From positions 33,049,359 to 33,113,358 of the forward strand of contig JASEVX010000006.1 in the NCBI GenBank assembly GCA_031761405.1: 64,000 nt of DNA. Direction: 5' to 3'. The notes under the pieces were generated by a model. It was given only the letters and a program-made list of their open reading frames with translations. It made no database searches and was not told where the DNA came from. This document shows, piece after piece, positions 29,475 through 41,561 of this stretch. The first letter of the stretch is position 1. Every line of letters starts with the position of its first letter. The stretch is from Serripes groenlandicus (Eukaryota > Mollusca > Bivalvia > Cardiida > Cardiidae). A program made the translations under genes and the position numbers.

Positions 29475-31949
29475 CCCAAAGAAATAGCTTATCAGTAAAG
29501 GCCATTTGTATCTTGAAATCAAACAACAACTTTAATAAGAATTTAAATATAAAGTTTTGTCATTTTGCCCCTTTCCTGATGCCACCTTGCTGCCCTGTTT
29601 TTCAACAAAATGAATATGGCTTGAACAGTTTTTGTAGAGGGTCACTCAAGGAACATTTCTACCAAATTATCTTGCAATCGGACAAGCAGACTATGGAGGT
29701 AAAGGATTTTTAAAATTTGGGTAGTTTTCTCTCTTTCTGATGCCGCAGCAACCAAAGTTCTATACAGAATGTAAGTTTTTAAACAAATTTGAAAGAAGAC
29801 CACCAACAGATACTTCCTGAGAAGTCAAGATGAAATTGGGCCAGTGGAATGGTACGAGTTGTCATTTGTAGCTAAAAGTTCAATTTACCCCTTTTATGAT
29901 GACGCCTGCTTGTTATGATTTTGTAACCAACTAATATGCTTGAACAAATTAAGTAGAGGATCACTGAAGTAATATTCCTATTCAATTTCCTTAAAATTAG
30001 GCAAGCACTTTCATAACAAGAGGGCCATGATGGCCCTGGATCGCTCACCTTAATTATACAATGTACTGCAATGCAAAACACATCAAGACAAATTATTCTG
30101 AATGCAACCTCCAGTGTTAATAAGATCTTCCTTCATTTAGCCTAGTGATCTATCTATATTGTTTTACCTGATATGACCCATATTCCAACATGGACTAGAT
30201 ATCATCAAGACAACATTCTGACAAAGTTGCTCAAAGTAAAAATGCGGCCTCCGGAAATAGAATAATGTTTTCCTTTATTGACCTTGTTTCTAACCCAATA
30301 TGACCCATAATCGTACTTGACCTAGATATCATTCAGACAAACATTCTGACCAAATTTCAAGCTGCTGAAGCAAAAAATGTGGCATCGAAAGTGTTGACAA
30401 GATTTTCCTTCAATTTGGCCTAGTGACCTAGTTTTTGACCCTACATGACCCATATTCAAACTTGGCTTAGATATTATTTAGATAAACATTCTCATTACAT
30501 GTAAAGCTGCTGTAGCAAAGAATGCGTATTCTACAGAGTTAACAAGGTTTTCCCCTTAATTTGGCCTAGTGACCTAGTTTCTGACCCAATATGACCTATA
30601 TTTAAACTTGACCTAGATATCTTAAAGACAAACATTTTGATAACATTTCAAATTTCTGAAGCAAAAAATGCGGCCTCTAGAGTGTTAACAAGATTTTCCT
30701 TTAATTAATTTGACCAAGTGACCTATTTTTTGACCCAACATGACCCATGATCGAATTTGATTACATATCATCAAGAAAAACGTTCTGATAAAGTTTCATC
30801 ATGCTCAATTTAAAAGTTTCATCATGCTCAAGTTAAAAATGCAGTATCCATAGTGTTAACAAGATTATCTTTCAATTTGGCCAAGTAACCTAGTTTTTAA
30901 CCTGGCATGACCCATATTCGAACTTGGCCTAGACATCATTCAACTCAACATTCTAACCCATGTTCAAACTTGACCTACATATCACCAAAACAAACATTCT
31001 GATAAAGTTTCAACATGCTCAAGTTGAAAATGTGGCCTCTACAGTGTTAACAAGATTACCCTTCAACCTAGATATCATTCAGCTCAACATTCTGATTAAA
31101 TTTCAAGCTGCTGAAGCGGCTTCTACAGTGTAAACAAGATTTCCATTCAATTCAGCCTATTGACCTAGTTTCTGACCCAATATGACCCATATTCAAACTT
31201 GACCTAGACAAATTGCGACCTCTAGAGTGTTAACAAGATTTTCCTTCAATTTGACCTAGTGACCTACCTTTTGACATCAAGACAAACATTCTGATAAAGT
31301 TTCAACATGCTCAAGTTGAAAATGTGGCCTCCAGAGTGTTAACAAGATTTCCCTTTAATTTGACCTAGTGACCTAGTTTTTGACCTCATATGGCCCAGTT
31401 TCAAACTTGTCCAAGATTTGATGGAGAGAATGTTCTGATAAACTTTCATGAAGATTGGATGCAAAATGTAGCCTGTAGAGTGTTAACAAGCTCAAATGTT
31501 GACGACGCAGGCCGGACGCCGGACAAAATCTGATCACAATAGCTCACCTTGCACTTTGAATGGAAGTTTCAAAAATTGTCATTCGCCCCTTTTCTGATGC
31601 AGCCTGACTGCCATATTTTTCGACCAATCAGTATGGCATGAACACTTTTTGTAGAGGGTAACCCAAGGAACATTTCTACCAAATTATATTGGAATCTGAC
31701 CAGCAGATTCGGAGGAGAAGATTTTTAAAGTTTGGACATTTTGCCCCCTTTCTGATGCCGCAGCAACCAAAGTTCTCGATGGAATTTATATATCTTTGAA
31801 CAATTTTGAAAGAGGACCACTGAAGGAACATTCCTGTGATGATTTGTGGAAATAGTTCCTGCGGTTTAGGAGGAGATGATGTTTAACGACAGACGACGGA
31901 CAGAGAGTGATCAGAAGATCCCCTTGAGCCTTCAGCTCAGGTGATCTAA
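29475..31949 (+). mobile_element. TR-H element without its left end, split by TR-B
   Basis: 29475-30014 matches TR-H from AGAAATAGCTTATCAGTAAAGGCC to GCAAGCACTTTCATA. 31557-31949 resumes at GAATGGAAGTTTCAAAAATTGTCATT and ends with hairpin CCTTGAGCCTTCAGCTCAGGTGATCTAA. The 480 bp unit is collapsed to about one and a half copies. Confidence 0.82.
30015..31556 (+). mobile_element. TR-B array element, right hairpin truncated
   Basis: Left AACAAGAGGGCCATGATGGCCCT, GCTCACCT. About ten 145 bp-type monomers, several internally deleted (for example 31080-31260). CGACGCAGGCCGGACGCCGG, CACCTTGCACTT, then the second half of the hairpin and CTAAAA are missing. Inserted in TR-H. Confidence 0.85.
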
Positions 31950-32040
31950 CAAGAGAGACAGTTACCAGTTTTCAATTTTCATTGATCATATTTATGAAAC
32001 ATATAATTAATTTGGTTTGATAACATAATTATTATCTCTT

Positions 32041-32630
32041 GTGATTTTACCCACTAAATACAATTGCAAATGCATGTTCAGTTTACTAGTGATTTTACCC
32101 ACTAATAACAATCACATGCTCAGTTAACCAGTCATTTTACCCACTAATAACAATCACATGTTCAGTTTACCAGTGATTTTACCCACTAATAACAATCACA
32201 TGTTCAGTTAACCAGTCATTTTATCCGCTAATAACAATCACATGTTCAGTTAACCAGTCATTTTACCCTCAAATAACAATCACATGCTCAGTTTACCAGT
32301 GATTTTACCCACTAATAACAATTGCATGTTCAGTTTACCAGTGATTATACCCTCTAATAACAATCACATGCTCAGTTAACCAGTCATTTTACCCACAAAT
32401 AACAATTGCATGCTCAGTTTACCAGTGAATTTACCCACTAATAACGATCACATGTTCAGTTTACCAGTGATTTTACCCACTAATAACAATCACATGCTCA
32501 GTTTACCAGTGATTTTACCTACTAATAACAATCACATGCTCAGTTTACCAGTCATTTTACCCGCTAATAACAATCCCATGTTCAGTTTACCAGTCATTTT
32601 ACCCTCTAATAACAATCGCATGTTCAGGTA
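32041..32630. repeat. 42 bp minisatellite, ~14 units
   Basis: Unit TTCAGTTTACCAGTGATTTT / ACCCACTAATAACAATCACATG; alternating variants (GTTTACCAGTGA versus GTTAACCAGTCA). Because 42 is divisible by three, one frame stays open over 80 codons (32410-32652) with a 14-residue repeat. I see no start context or neighbouring exon to suggest translation. Confidence 0.92.
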
Positions 32631-32738
32631 TCCATTTGTTTTACATCGGTAATCATCATACATGATTGGATTCATGTATCAAAAAGTAATGGCGAACATA
32701 TTAACTCTATATCATTAATAAGAATGTTGTTTAATTAA

Positions 32739-32960
32739 CCCTTTCCCTCATACAACAATTTTGCAGCAGACGACTCTGAACATATTTTGTCAAAAAATAG
32801 AAAATCTCTATAATTGAATGGATAACCTATGACTAAAAGTGGAAAACATTGTGGCAAAAGGAGAAATTGGTCGTTTTGAGCAATTTCTTTTTTTGTCACT
32901 ATGTTCTCAAAAAGCCGTCTGCTGCAGAGGCGTCCAAAAGCGTCTATATGAGGGAAAGGG
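32739..32960 (+). mobile_element. MITE-1, full-length 222 bp
   Basis: TTAA at 32735-32738 and 32961-32964. CCCTTTCCCTCATACAACAATTTTGCAGCAG ... CGTCTATATGAGGGAAAGGG. Hairpin stem AAATTGGTCGTTTTGAGCAATTT. A near-consensus copy. Confidence 0.94.
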
Positions 32961-33143
32961 TTAATTGGCTGTATAGACCAATCACTCACGAAAAAACAAG
33001 ATCACAAGATTGTTTTATTGCAAGATTTATTGTCATAGGCCAGCCTCAGAGGATCAGTAAACAAATATATAATTTTTGAAATCTAATTAAGAAGACAGTT
33101 AGTTCGGAACTATGACATTGATCTCCTTGACAGCTCTCTTTAA

Positions 33144-35376
33144 CCCTTTCCCTCTGGCAGTCGCACTCAGACAAATATGCAACATATGCAGCAGAGAACT
33201 CTTGAAAACATTGTGGGGAAAGAAGCAATTTCTGTTTTCGCCAATGTTTTTTTAAAATTCTTTTCAATAATAATACTTTAATTCATAGAAAATATTCATA
33301 TTTTTGCATAATATGATTCCAATTTACTTTTCAACTCAATTTCATTATTCAAACTTCCAGCACAAAAAAAGAAAACTAGAGGTTGTTTTTGGGAAAAACA
33401 TATGTCTCCCCCAAGGGGTATTTGTCTGGCTGACTGTATTTTGTCAGTTAGTGATTTATTTTAAAAAAGGGCAATAACTCATCCAAAAGTAGGTCAAATT
33501 AAACGCCCTCGTAATATGCGCAACAAGACATTGTAACGATGACTCCTGTGAAGTTTCATAGAAATGTGGCAAAGGGGTTGTGGGATGAAGGCCGGACAAG
33601 AATGAAATGGCAATTTTAAAAAAAGGGCAATAACTCAACCAAAATTAGGTCAAATTAAACGCCCTCGTAATATGCGCAACTAGACGTTGTACCGATGACT
33701 CCTGTGAAGTTTCATAGAAATGTGGCCAAGGGGTTGTGAGATGAAGGCCAGACAAGAATGAAATGGCAATTTAAAAAAAGGGCAATAACTCATCCAAAAG
33801 TAGGTCAAATTAAACGCCCTCGTAATATGCGCAACAACACATTGTACCGATGACTCCTGTGAAGTTTCATAGAAATGTGGCAAAGGGGTTGTGAGATGAA
33901 GGCCGGACAAGAATGAAATGGCAATTTTAAAAAAAGGGCAATAACTCAACCAAAATTAGGTCAAATTAAACGCCCTAGTAATATGCGCAACTAGACGTTG
34001 TACCGATGACTCCTGTGAAGTTTCATAGAAATGTGGCAAAGGGGTTGTGAGATGAAGGCCGGACAAGAATGAAATGGCAATTTTAAAAAAAGGGCAATAA
34101 CTCATCCAAAAGTAGGTCAAATTAAACGCCCTCGTAATATGCGCAGCTAGACGTTGTACCGATGACTCCTGTGAAGTTTCATAGAAATGTGGCAAAGGGG
34201 TTGTGAGATGAAGACCGGACAAGAATGAAATGGCAATTTTAAAAAAAGGGCAATAACTCATCCAAAAGTAGGTCAAATTAAACGCCCTTGTAATATGCAC
34301 AACTAGATGTTGTACCGATGACTCCTGTAAAGTTTCATAGAAATGTGGCAAAGGGGTTGTGAGATGAAGGCCGGACAAGAATGAAATGGCAATTTAAAAA
34401 AAAGGGCAATAACTCATCCAAAAGTAGGTCAAATTAAACGCCCTTGTAATATGCACAACTAGATGTTGTACCGATGACTCCTGTGAAGTTTCATAGAAAT
34501 GTGGCAAAGGGGTTGTGAGATGAAGACCGGACAAGAATGAAATGGCAATTTTAAAAAAAGGGCAATAACTCATCCAAAAGTAGGTCAAATTAAACGCCCT
34601 TGTAATATGCACAACTAGATGTTGTACCGATGACTCCTGTAAAGTTTCATAGAAATGTGGCAAAGGGGTTGTGAGATGAAGGCCGGACAAGAATGAAATG
34701 GCAATTTAAAAAAAAGGGCAATAACTCATCCAAAAGTAGGTCAAATTAAACGCCCTCGTAATATGCACAACTAGACGTTGTACCGATGACTCCTGTGAAG
34801 TTTCATAGAAATGTGGCCAAGGGGTTGTGAGATAAAGGCCGGACAAGAAATGTGGACGCCCTGGACAAGAATGAAATGGCAATTTTAAAAAAAGGGCAAT
34901 AACTCATCCAAAAGTAGGTCAAATTAAACGCCCTCGTAATATGCACAACTAGACGTTGTACCGATGACTCCTGTGAAGTTTCATAGAAATGTGGCAAAGG
35001 GGTTGTGAGATGAAGACCGGACAAGAATGAAATGGCAATTTTAAAAAAAGGGCAATAACTCATCCAAAAGTAGGTCAAATTAAACGCCCTCGTAATATGC
35101 ACAACTAGACGTTGTACCGATGACTCCTGTGAAGTTTCATAGAAATGTGGCAAAGGGGTTGTGAGATGAAGGCCGGACAAGAATGAAATGGCAATTTTAA
35201 AAAAGGGCAATAACTCATCCAAAAGTAGGTCAAATTTAATGCCCTCGTAATATGCGCAACTAGAAGTTGTACCGATGACTCCTGTGAAGTTTCATAGAAA
35301 TGTGGCCAAGGGGTTGTGAGATAAAGGCCGGACAAGAAATGTGGACGCCCTGACAGACAGACAGACAGACGGACAG

Positions 35377-35411
<35 letters not shown>

Positions 35412-35518
35412 GCGCAGGCAAAAGCAATATGTCTCCTCCGGAGGGAGGAGACATAATACTCTATTTTTGCACAGGTAAAGTGTTTTCTGCAGCAGATTTA
35501 TTGTATGTGCCAAAGAGT
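33144..35518. mobile_element. MITE-1 remnants surrounding TR-J
   Basis: Left part 33144-33365 starts after TTAA (33140-33143) with CCCTTTCCCTCTGGCAG and has AACATTGTGGGGAAAGAAGC. Right part 35459-35518 reads TATTTTTGCACAGG ... TTCTGCAGCAGATTTATTGTATGTG. The pair plausibly represents one MITE, or two fused copies, interrupted by TR-J. Confidence 0.55.
33373..35457 (+). mobile_element. TR-J array element, ~156 bp monomers
   Basis: Left AAACTAGAGGTTG, TATGTCTCCCCC. Twelve monomers with GGGCAATAACTCATCC, GTCAAATTAAACGCCCT, ATGACTCCTGTGAAGTTTCA and AAGGCCGGACAAGAATG; GGGCAATA at 33469, 33625 and 33780. Right: (GACA)n with GACGG steps (35350-35411), then hairpin TATGTCTCCTCCGGAGGGAGGAGACATA. 156 bp equals 52 codons, which explains the repeated open frames on the minus strand. 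Confidence 0.92.
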
Positions 35519-35605
35519 GTCAAGTACACTTTGCATTTAAGTGGAATATTTTATATTGCAACAATGTTTTCAACTCTTTTTTTAAAAAGTATCTTTACAC
35601 TTTAA

Positions 35606-35763
35606 CCTTTTCTACATGCCACAAATCTACAGCGATTTTAATTCGAAATGAAAGTATAATAATTGAAAACAGTTGAAAACATTGTGGCGAAAGGACCTAT
35701 TTAGGCTCACTTTTAATGAGCCATTTCCTCTTTTGACACAAATGCGTCTATATGAGAGAAAGG
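35606..35763. mobile_element. MITE-1, internally rearranged
   Basis: TTAA (35602-35605), CCTTTTCTACATGCCACAAATCTACAGC. The hairpin is replaced by GGCTCACTTTTAATGAGCC, an unrelated perfect stem. Right GAGAGAAAGGG followed by TTGA. Confidence 0.7.
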
Positions 35764-35791
35764 GTTGAAGATAATTTCTATAATGCTTTGA

Positions 35792-36166
35792 CCCTTTCCT
35801 CCATACAGACACCTCTGCAGCAAATTGATCTTGAAAACATTGTGACAAAAGAGGAAATTGCTTAAAACAACCAATTTCTCCTTTTGCCACAATTTTTTCA
35901 ACTTTATTCAATAACTGTTCAATCATTGTTTGTACATTTGTGGAGATTTGTCATGTTTAGCCTAGATTATATTCAAGGTCGTCTGCTGCCAAATTTGAAA
36001 ACATAGTGACAAAAGAAAAAAAATCTCAAAACAAGCAATTTCTCCTTTTGCCACAATGTTTTCCACTTTTAGTCATAGGTTATCCATTCAATTATAGAGA
36101 TTTTCAATTTTTTGACAAAATATGTTCAAAGTCGTCTGCTGCAGAATTGTCGTATGAGGGAAAGGG
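35792..36166 (-). mobile_element. chimera of two MITE-1 copies
   Basis: The first copy (35792-35990) runs to GTCGTCTGCTGCCAAATTT, then passes into the hairpin region of a second copy (GAAAACATAGTGACAAAAG...) that ends ATGAGGGAAAGGG at TTAA (36167-36170). The left arm of the second copy is missing. Confidence 0.75.
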
Positions 36167-36270
36167 TTAACAGTATTAGCTGAAGTATTGTTACGTCTAG
36201 ATGTTTGAAAGTATAATTATGATTCAGAGAGGGAAAAAATGTGTCAATAATACTTAGAGGAATTCAAGGA

Positions 36271-38509
36271 AAACTAGAACTATCACTGAATATGATAAAT
36301 ACCCCCAAAACAGCACCTTGACCTACACTATAACTTAATAAGTAAAAGGGCCATAACTCTGTAAAGTAACATGTAATTGTAAGACCTTTAGGATATGCAC
36401 ATCTCCTTTTGGCAAAGAAGCTTTATGTAAAATTTTATTGAATTCCACCCAGAAAGAGTAACAAAGGGCAATAACTCTGTATTTAGATAAAATAGAGTTA
36501 TGGTAACTGTACACCGCACTTCCTCTTAATGTGTTGTATCATCCTATGAAGTTTTATTAAATTCCAACAATTTGTTTTAAAGTTATGCTCTGGACAAGAC
36601 TCTACGAATAAGAAAAAGTAACAAAGGGCAATAACTCTGTAATTATGTAAATTAGAGTTATGGTTCTTGTACACTGCACTTCCTCTGATTATGCTCTACC
36701 ATTGTATGCAGTTTTATTAGATTCCATCTATTAGTTATTAAGTAATTCTCCGGACAAGAAAAAGTAACAAAGGGCAATAACTCTGTATTTAGATTAAATA
36801 GAGTTATGGTTCCTGTACACTGCACTTCCTCTCAATGTGTTGTATCATCCTATGAAGTTTTATTAAATTCCAACAATTAGTTTTAAAGTTATGCTCCGGA
36901 CAAGACTCTACGAATAAGAAAAAGTAACAAAGGGCAATAACTATGTAATTATGTAAAGTAGAGTTATGTTTCTTGTACACTGCACTTCCTCTGATTATGC
37001 TCTACCATTATATGTAGTTTTATTAGATTCCATCTATTAGTTATTAAGTAATTCTACGGACAAGAAAGAGTAACAAAGGGCAATAACTCTGTATTTAGAT
37101 AAAATAGAGTTATGGTAACTGTACACCGCACTTCCTCTCAATGTGTTGTATCATCCTATGAAGTTTTATTAAATTCCAACAATTTGTTTTAAAGTTATGC
37201 TCTGGACAAGACTCTACGAATAAGAAAAAGTAACAAAGGGCAATAACTCTGTAATTATGTAAATTAGAGTTATGGTTCTTGTACACTGCACTTCCTATGA
37301 TTATGCTCTACCATTGTATGCAGTTTTATTAGATTCCATCTATTAGTTATTAAGTAATTCTCCGGACAAGAAAAAGTAACAAAGGGCAATAACTCTGTAT
37401 TTAGATTAAATAGAGTTATGGTTCCTGTACACTGCACTTCCTCTCAATGTGTTGTATCATCCTATGAAGTTTTATTAAATTCCAACAATTAGTTTTAAAG
37501 TTATGCTCCGGACAAGACTCTACGAATAAGAAAAAGTAACAAAGGGCAATAACTCTGTAATTATGTAAATTATAGTTATGGTTCTTGTACACTGCACTTC
37601 CTCTGATTATGCTCTACCATTGTATGCAGTTTTATTAGATTCCATCTATTAATTATTAAGTAATTCTCCGGACAAGAAAAAGTAACAAAGGGCAATAACT
37701 CTGTATTTAGATTAAATAGAGTTATGGTTCCTGTACACTGCACTTCCTCTCAATGTGTTGTATCATCCTATGAAGTTTTATTAAATTCCAACAATTAGTT
37801 TTAAAGTTATGCTCCGGACAAGACTCTACGAATAAGAAAAATTAACAAAGGGCAATAACTCTGTAATTATGTAAAGTAGAGTTATGTTCCTTGTACACTG
37901 CACTTCCTCTGATTATGCTCTACCATTATATGTAGTTTTATTAGATTCCATCTATTAGTTATTAAGTAATTCTACGGACAAAAAAGAGTAACAAAGGGCA
38001 ATAACTCTGTATTTAGATAAAATAGAGTTATGGTAACTGTACACCACACTTCCTCTCAATGTGTTGTATCATCCTATGAAGTTTTATTAAATTCCAACAA
38101 TTTGTTTTAAAGTTATGCTCTGGACAAGACTCTACGAATAAGAAAAAGTAACAAAGGGCAATAACTCTGTAATTATGTAAAGTAGAGTTATGTTTCTTGT
38201 ACACTGCACTTCCTCTGATTATGCTCTACCATTATATGTAGTTTTATTAGATTCCATCTATTAGTTATTAAGTAATTTTACGGACAAAAAAGAGTAACAA
38301 AGGGCAATAACTCTGTATTTAGATAATATAGAGTTATGGTTCCTGTACACCGCACTTCCTCTCAATGTGTTGTATCATCCTATGAAGTTTCGTTCAAATC
38401 CTATGTTGCATTGTTAAGATATGGTCCGGACAAAATATGGCTTCCGACCGACCGACCGACACAGTGACTCCTATATACCCCCCCCAAAACTTTGTTTTTT
38501 GGGGGTATA
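36271..38509 (+). mobile_element. TR-K array element with 306 bp dimeric repeat
   Basis: Left AAACTAGAACTATCACTG, AATACCCCCAAAACAGC. Two ~153 bp monomer types alternate (ATTATGTAAATTAGAGTTATGG and ATTTAGATTAAATAGAGTTATGG), giving a 306 bp unit: CAATGTGTTG at 36833, 37139, 37445, 37751, 38057 and 38363. Right: CCGACCGACCGAC, GTGACTCCTATATACCCCCCCC, AAAACTTTG(T)n GGGGGTATAA. Confidence 0.93.
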
Positions 38510-39236
38510 ATTATTAGATTTGCATATATCATGAATCATGAAAATTCTCAAACCACATGCATTGTGGTAAAAGGATGATTTCTAATATTGAGATATTGCT
38601 TTTATTTTAAACACCTGTTAAGAAAGTGTTCTGCAGTGAGATGTATTATAAAACATTAACTGTACTAAACTTTCACAATAATAAATTTTAAAACAATTAA
38701 GAATGAGTGTAAGTAATACTTTCTTGAATGACATTTCCGATTTTCATAAAGAAGAAAATGCACCAAAACCCATTACACTATGTAATTTCTCCTTCAGGTT
38801 CAATATTGCTTTTATCTTCTTATGAAGAAATTTAATTAAATGGATTTTTTTTTTATTTAATATCATAGGCAAGTGTTTTTTGACAGCTGGCTGTGAATTT
38901 GATTGATCTTTATGGCAAACAAAATAAAAAATCGGCAATTAAACAGAATTTCCTATGGATCCGTGTAAACAAAAACATAATCTTTGAACAGGTAAATTAA
39001 TGTAGGGACATTCTTTAATCATATCCTAGTTTGTTTTCAAGTTGTTTATTGAAATTATTTCCCTCTTAAGCTGCTTGAAATGACTATACAATAAGCTTTT
39101 CGACAGCTGAATTTTCATACGTGTGATCTCGCATACTGCTAAAAATACATGCGTGAAAGTGAATTTCTTTACGTAATTTACGTAACATTTTATGTGAGTG
39201 GGAACACTGTGACAATATCCTTTTTATTAATACTAT
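38510..39236. other. no gene seen
   Basis: AT-rich, low repeat content. A weak MITE-1-like GCATTGTGGTAAAAGGATGATTTC lies at ~38558. No coding signal. Confidence 0.4.
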
Positions 39237-39366
39237 AGGTTATTGACCTTGTACTGTGAAATCATCGTTGGACCGAGTTCTTAGGTTGACGTCGCCGAGA
39301 TTGCGGGGCTACATTCGCCAAAGAACGAGGTCCAACGATGATTTCACAGTACAGGATCAATAACCT
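39237..39366. repeat. long hairpin, ~46 bp arms with ~38 nt loop
   Basis: Arms 39237-39282 and 39321-39366 share TACTGTGAAATCATCGTTGG / CCAACGATGATTTCACAGTA with few mismatches. The loop carries GACGTCGCCGAGATTGCGGGG. CCTTTTTATT appears just outside both arms (39219-39228 and 39364-39373). It has no second copy in the window. Confidence 0.88.
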
Positions 39367-39875
39367 TTTTATTGCATACTTTCATATTGTAAACTATTTA
39401 GCCTACACTTTGATTTTTTTTTTTAAAACTAGAGTTGATAAACCTGCTTCCGAAATCGAAACAAACTGTTTGTTTACACATGTAGTCATTTTGTTGAAAA
39501 TGCCATTTGGAAAGTTGAATTATAACGGTGACGTAATTTTTTTAAATGCAGGTGCATAACCAACATTTTAGACGCACGTTTCAGACTGTTATTCGGTCAA
39601 AAACTTACTGTTAGCATGAGATAGTAAGAAATTGTGCATAATCAGTAAATGAGAATTTAACATTACAAAGTCACGTTAGGAAAACGATAATTATGTCAGC
39701 TATGTTTGTTTTACATAAAAAAGAAGTCCCTATCGTGTTATAATTATGTGGAATTTTCTCACACCCTTATCTACAGTCATGATCACTCCTTGACACCGAT
39801 CATGATCGTAAAATCATGACCACTTTCTGCAATGCAAAGTGAATGGGACAATATGGAAGTATGCAATAAATATTC
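39367..39875. other. no gene seen
   Basis: A 73-codon open frame starts inside the hairpin arm; no domain recognised. A GATCATGATCG-type palindrome lies near 39798. Confidence 0.4.
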
Positions 39876-39891
39876 ATTGTAAACCAGACAG

Positions 39892-40114
39892 GAATCCGCC
39901 GTGGTTGAGCAGTTAGCATCAAGGATTTGAAACTGGACGTCCCGGGTTTAATCCCAGTCGCGGCCTGACGGTCATGGATGAGTGCCCTTGGGCAAGGCAC
40001 ATTTTCTAGCCTAGTATAACTGGTTTGTTTACCCAGGGATCATGAATAAGTGATCTGCCGCAGTGAAATAACTGAAATAATGTTGAAAACTGCATAAAAC
40101 CCCAATAAAACGAA
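39892..40114 (+). mobile_element. SINE-II, complete, 16 bp target duplication
   Basis: Head GGAATCCGCCGTGGTTGAGCAGTTAGCATC, B-box-like GGTTTAATCCCAG, body GAGTGCCCTTGGGCAAGGCAC, tail CCGCAGTGAAATAACTG ... CTGCATAAAACCCC. ATTGTAAAC.AGACAG flanks both sides (39876-39891 and 40115-40130, one mismatch). Confidence 0.92.
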
Positions 40115-40130
40115 ATTGTAAACAAGACAG

Positions 40131-40921
40131 TTGTTGCTGAGATAAGCCTGCCATACTTAAATAAGTTATCAATTTAAACTGTAACACATTTGACATCAGT
40201 AATTCAGTTCTTTCAGTGATGCAAATAAAATGTTAAGCCTAGACAGGCTCACACAGTTACATGCCAGACACACACACGCGATTGTGGTATTAAGCCAGAT
40301 TTTAATCAATGTCAGCAGGATCGACAATAATATAAAAATAAAAAATAAAAATCATTTTAATTTTTTTTAAATGTTTTATGAACCAGTTAAAGTCGGTGCT
40401 TAAACTTTAAAATAGGTAAGCAATAAATATCACCTAGAAAGTCTGTCTTGAACATGCTATTAGGAAATGCTATGGTTTATGCAGATTTTTTACCCCTGAT
40501 TTCCTAGGAAACATATTAAATTATACATTTAATGCCATAGAACTGACAGGTTTTAATTCACTTTCTAAATGTTTTCCTTGGAAAAACTTGAAATGTTATA
40601 CCTCAAAAACATGCAAGTTTCATATCCTTTTACAAGATTATACCATTGGTTTTTATTTTATGATGGAAATTAAAGTCTTCTTCATAACTCATCCCTTTAA
40701 AGAAAGAAACACATATTTGAACCTTTGCATTAGGTATCTTTTAAATCATTGCATTGTAAAAAATAAATCATAATAGGAAAAGGAGAAATTTCTACCCATA
40801 GAATTTTTGTTTCAAATTAACCTCTTTTGCCCTCAATTTCGAAATAATACAATTATACAATTATACATTCATCTGACAAGATTTTAACCTGCTTCACAGA
40901 ATTTCAATTTAAAAGGCCTTG
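40131..40921. other. no gene seen
   Basis: AT-rich with (AAAAT)n-like tract near 40333. A 61-codon open frame at 40588 is unrecognised. Confidence 0.4.
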
Positions 40922-40925
40922 TTAA

Positions 40926-41074
40926 ACCCTCCCTCATATAGAGCAATTTCTCCTTTTGCCACAATGTTTCCCACTTTTAGTCATACGTTATTCATTCAAT
41001 TATAGAGATTTTCTATTTTTTGACAAAATAAGCTCAAAGTCGTCTGCTGCAGATTTGTCGTATCAGGAAAAGGG
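40926..41074 (-). mobile_element. MITE-1, left arm deleted
   Basis: TTAA at 40922-40925 and 41075-41078. CCCTCCCTCATATAG is joined directly to AGCAATTTCTCCTTTTGCCAC, so one arm and half of the hairpin are gone while both ends and the TTAA duplication remain. Confidence 0.85.
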
Positions 41075-41158
41075 TTAAAGCTTATCAGGTAATTGCTATC
41101 TCTAACTAATTTAAAATGTAAGATTATTTTACTTTTCATGAGAAATTACATTTCAATG

Positions 41159-41375
41159 GTCTCCGTGGTATAGTTGTAGAGCTTCCACCTCAAGTGCTGG
41201 AGGTCATAGGTTCGATGTGTTATACCAAAGACTTATATAATTGTTGTTCATTTCAGCAATCAGGGTTGTTGAGGGTTTAGCATTACAACTAAGGTTGTCA
41301 GGATAAATGGACAAAGAATACAGGAAATATAACTGGAAAATTGTTGAAAATAGATTAAACCCCAAGCAATCAATC
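41159..41375 (+). mobile_element. SINE-I
   Basis: Head GTCTCCGTGGTATAGTTGTAGAGC, B-box-like GGTTCGATGTG, body CAAAGACTTATATAATTG, GGATAAATGGACAAAG, tail AATATAACTGGAAAATTGTTGAAAATAG and CAATCAATCAG. Old, diverged copy. Confidence 0.75.
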
Positions 41376-41561
41376 AGATACTACTTAAAAGCTTGAATAT
41401 CAAAAGGGAAGATACAGCCTGGTTGATTATTGGTTTTGTCTGCATAATCAAAGTATTTATGATCCACGCAAATGTAATTTAGATTAGCAAAAAATAGATA
41501 CAAGTGTTTACATCTGGTATTACAACTGCCAGGTGTGAACAAAATACCAATTATTTTTTAA

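Noticed and set aside
32410..32652. 80-codon frame with 14-residue repeats
   Set aside because: Explained by a 42 bp minisatellite, whose unit length is a multiple of three; no promoter, splice or start context is seen.
33456..35513. Minus-strand open frames of 60-140 codons with a repeated ~52-residue pattern
   Set aside because: They are a by-product of the TR-J monomer being 156 bp (52 codons). The frames break where the A-run length changes, start at arbitrary internal methionines, and the terminal hairpin and microsatellite mark the region as a transposon.
36271..38509. Regular repeats as a possible CRISPR array
   Set aside because: Repeats are 153/306 bp without short unique spacers, in a eukaryotic context with SINEs; no cas genes.
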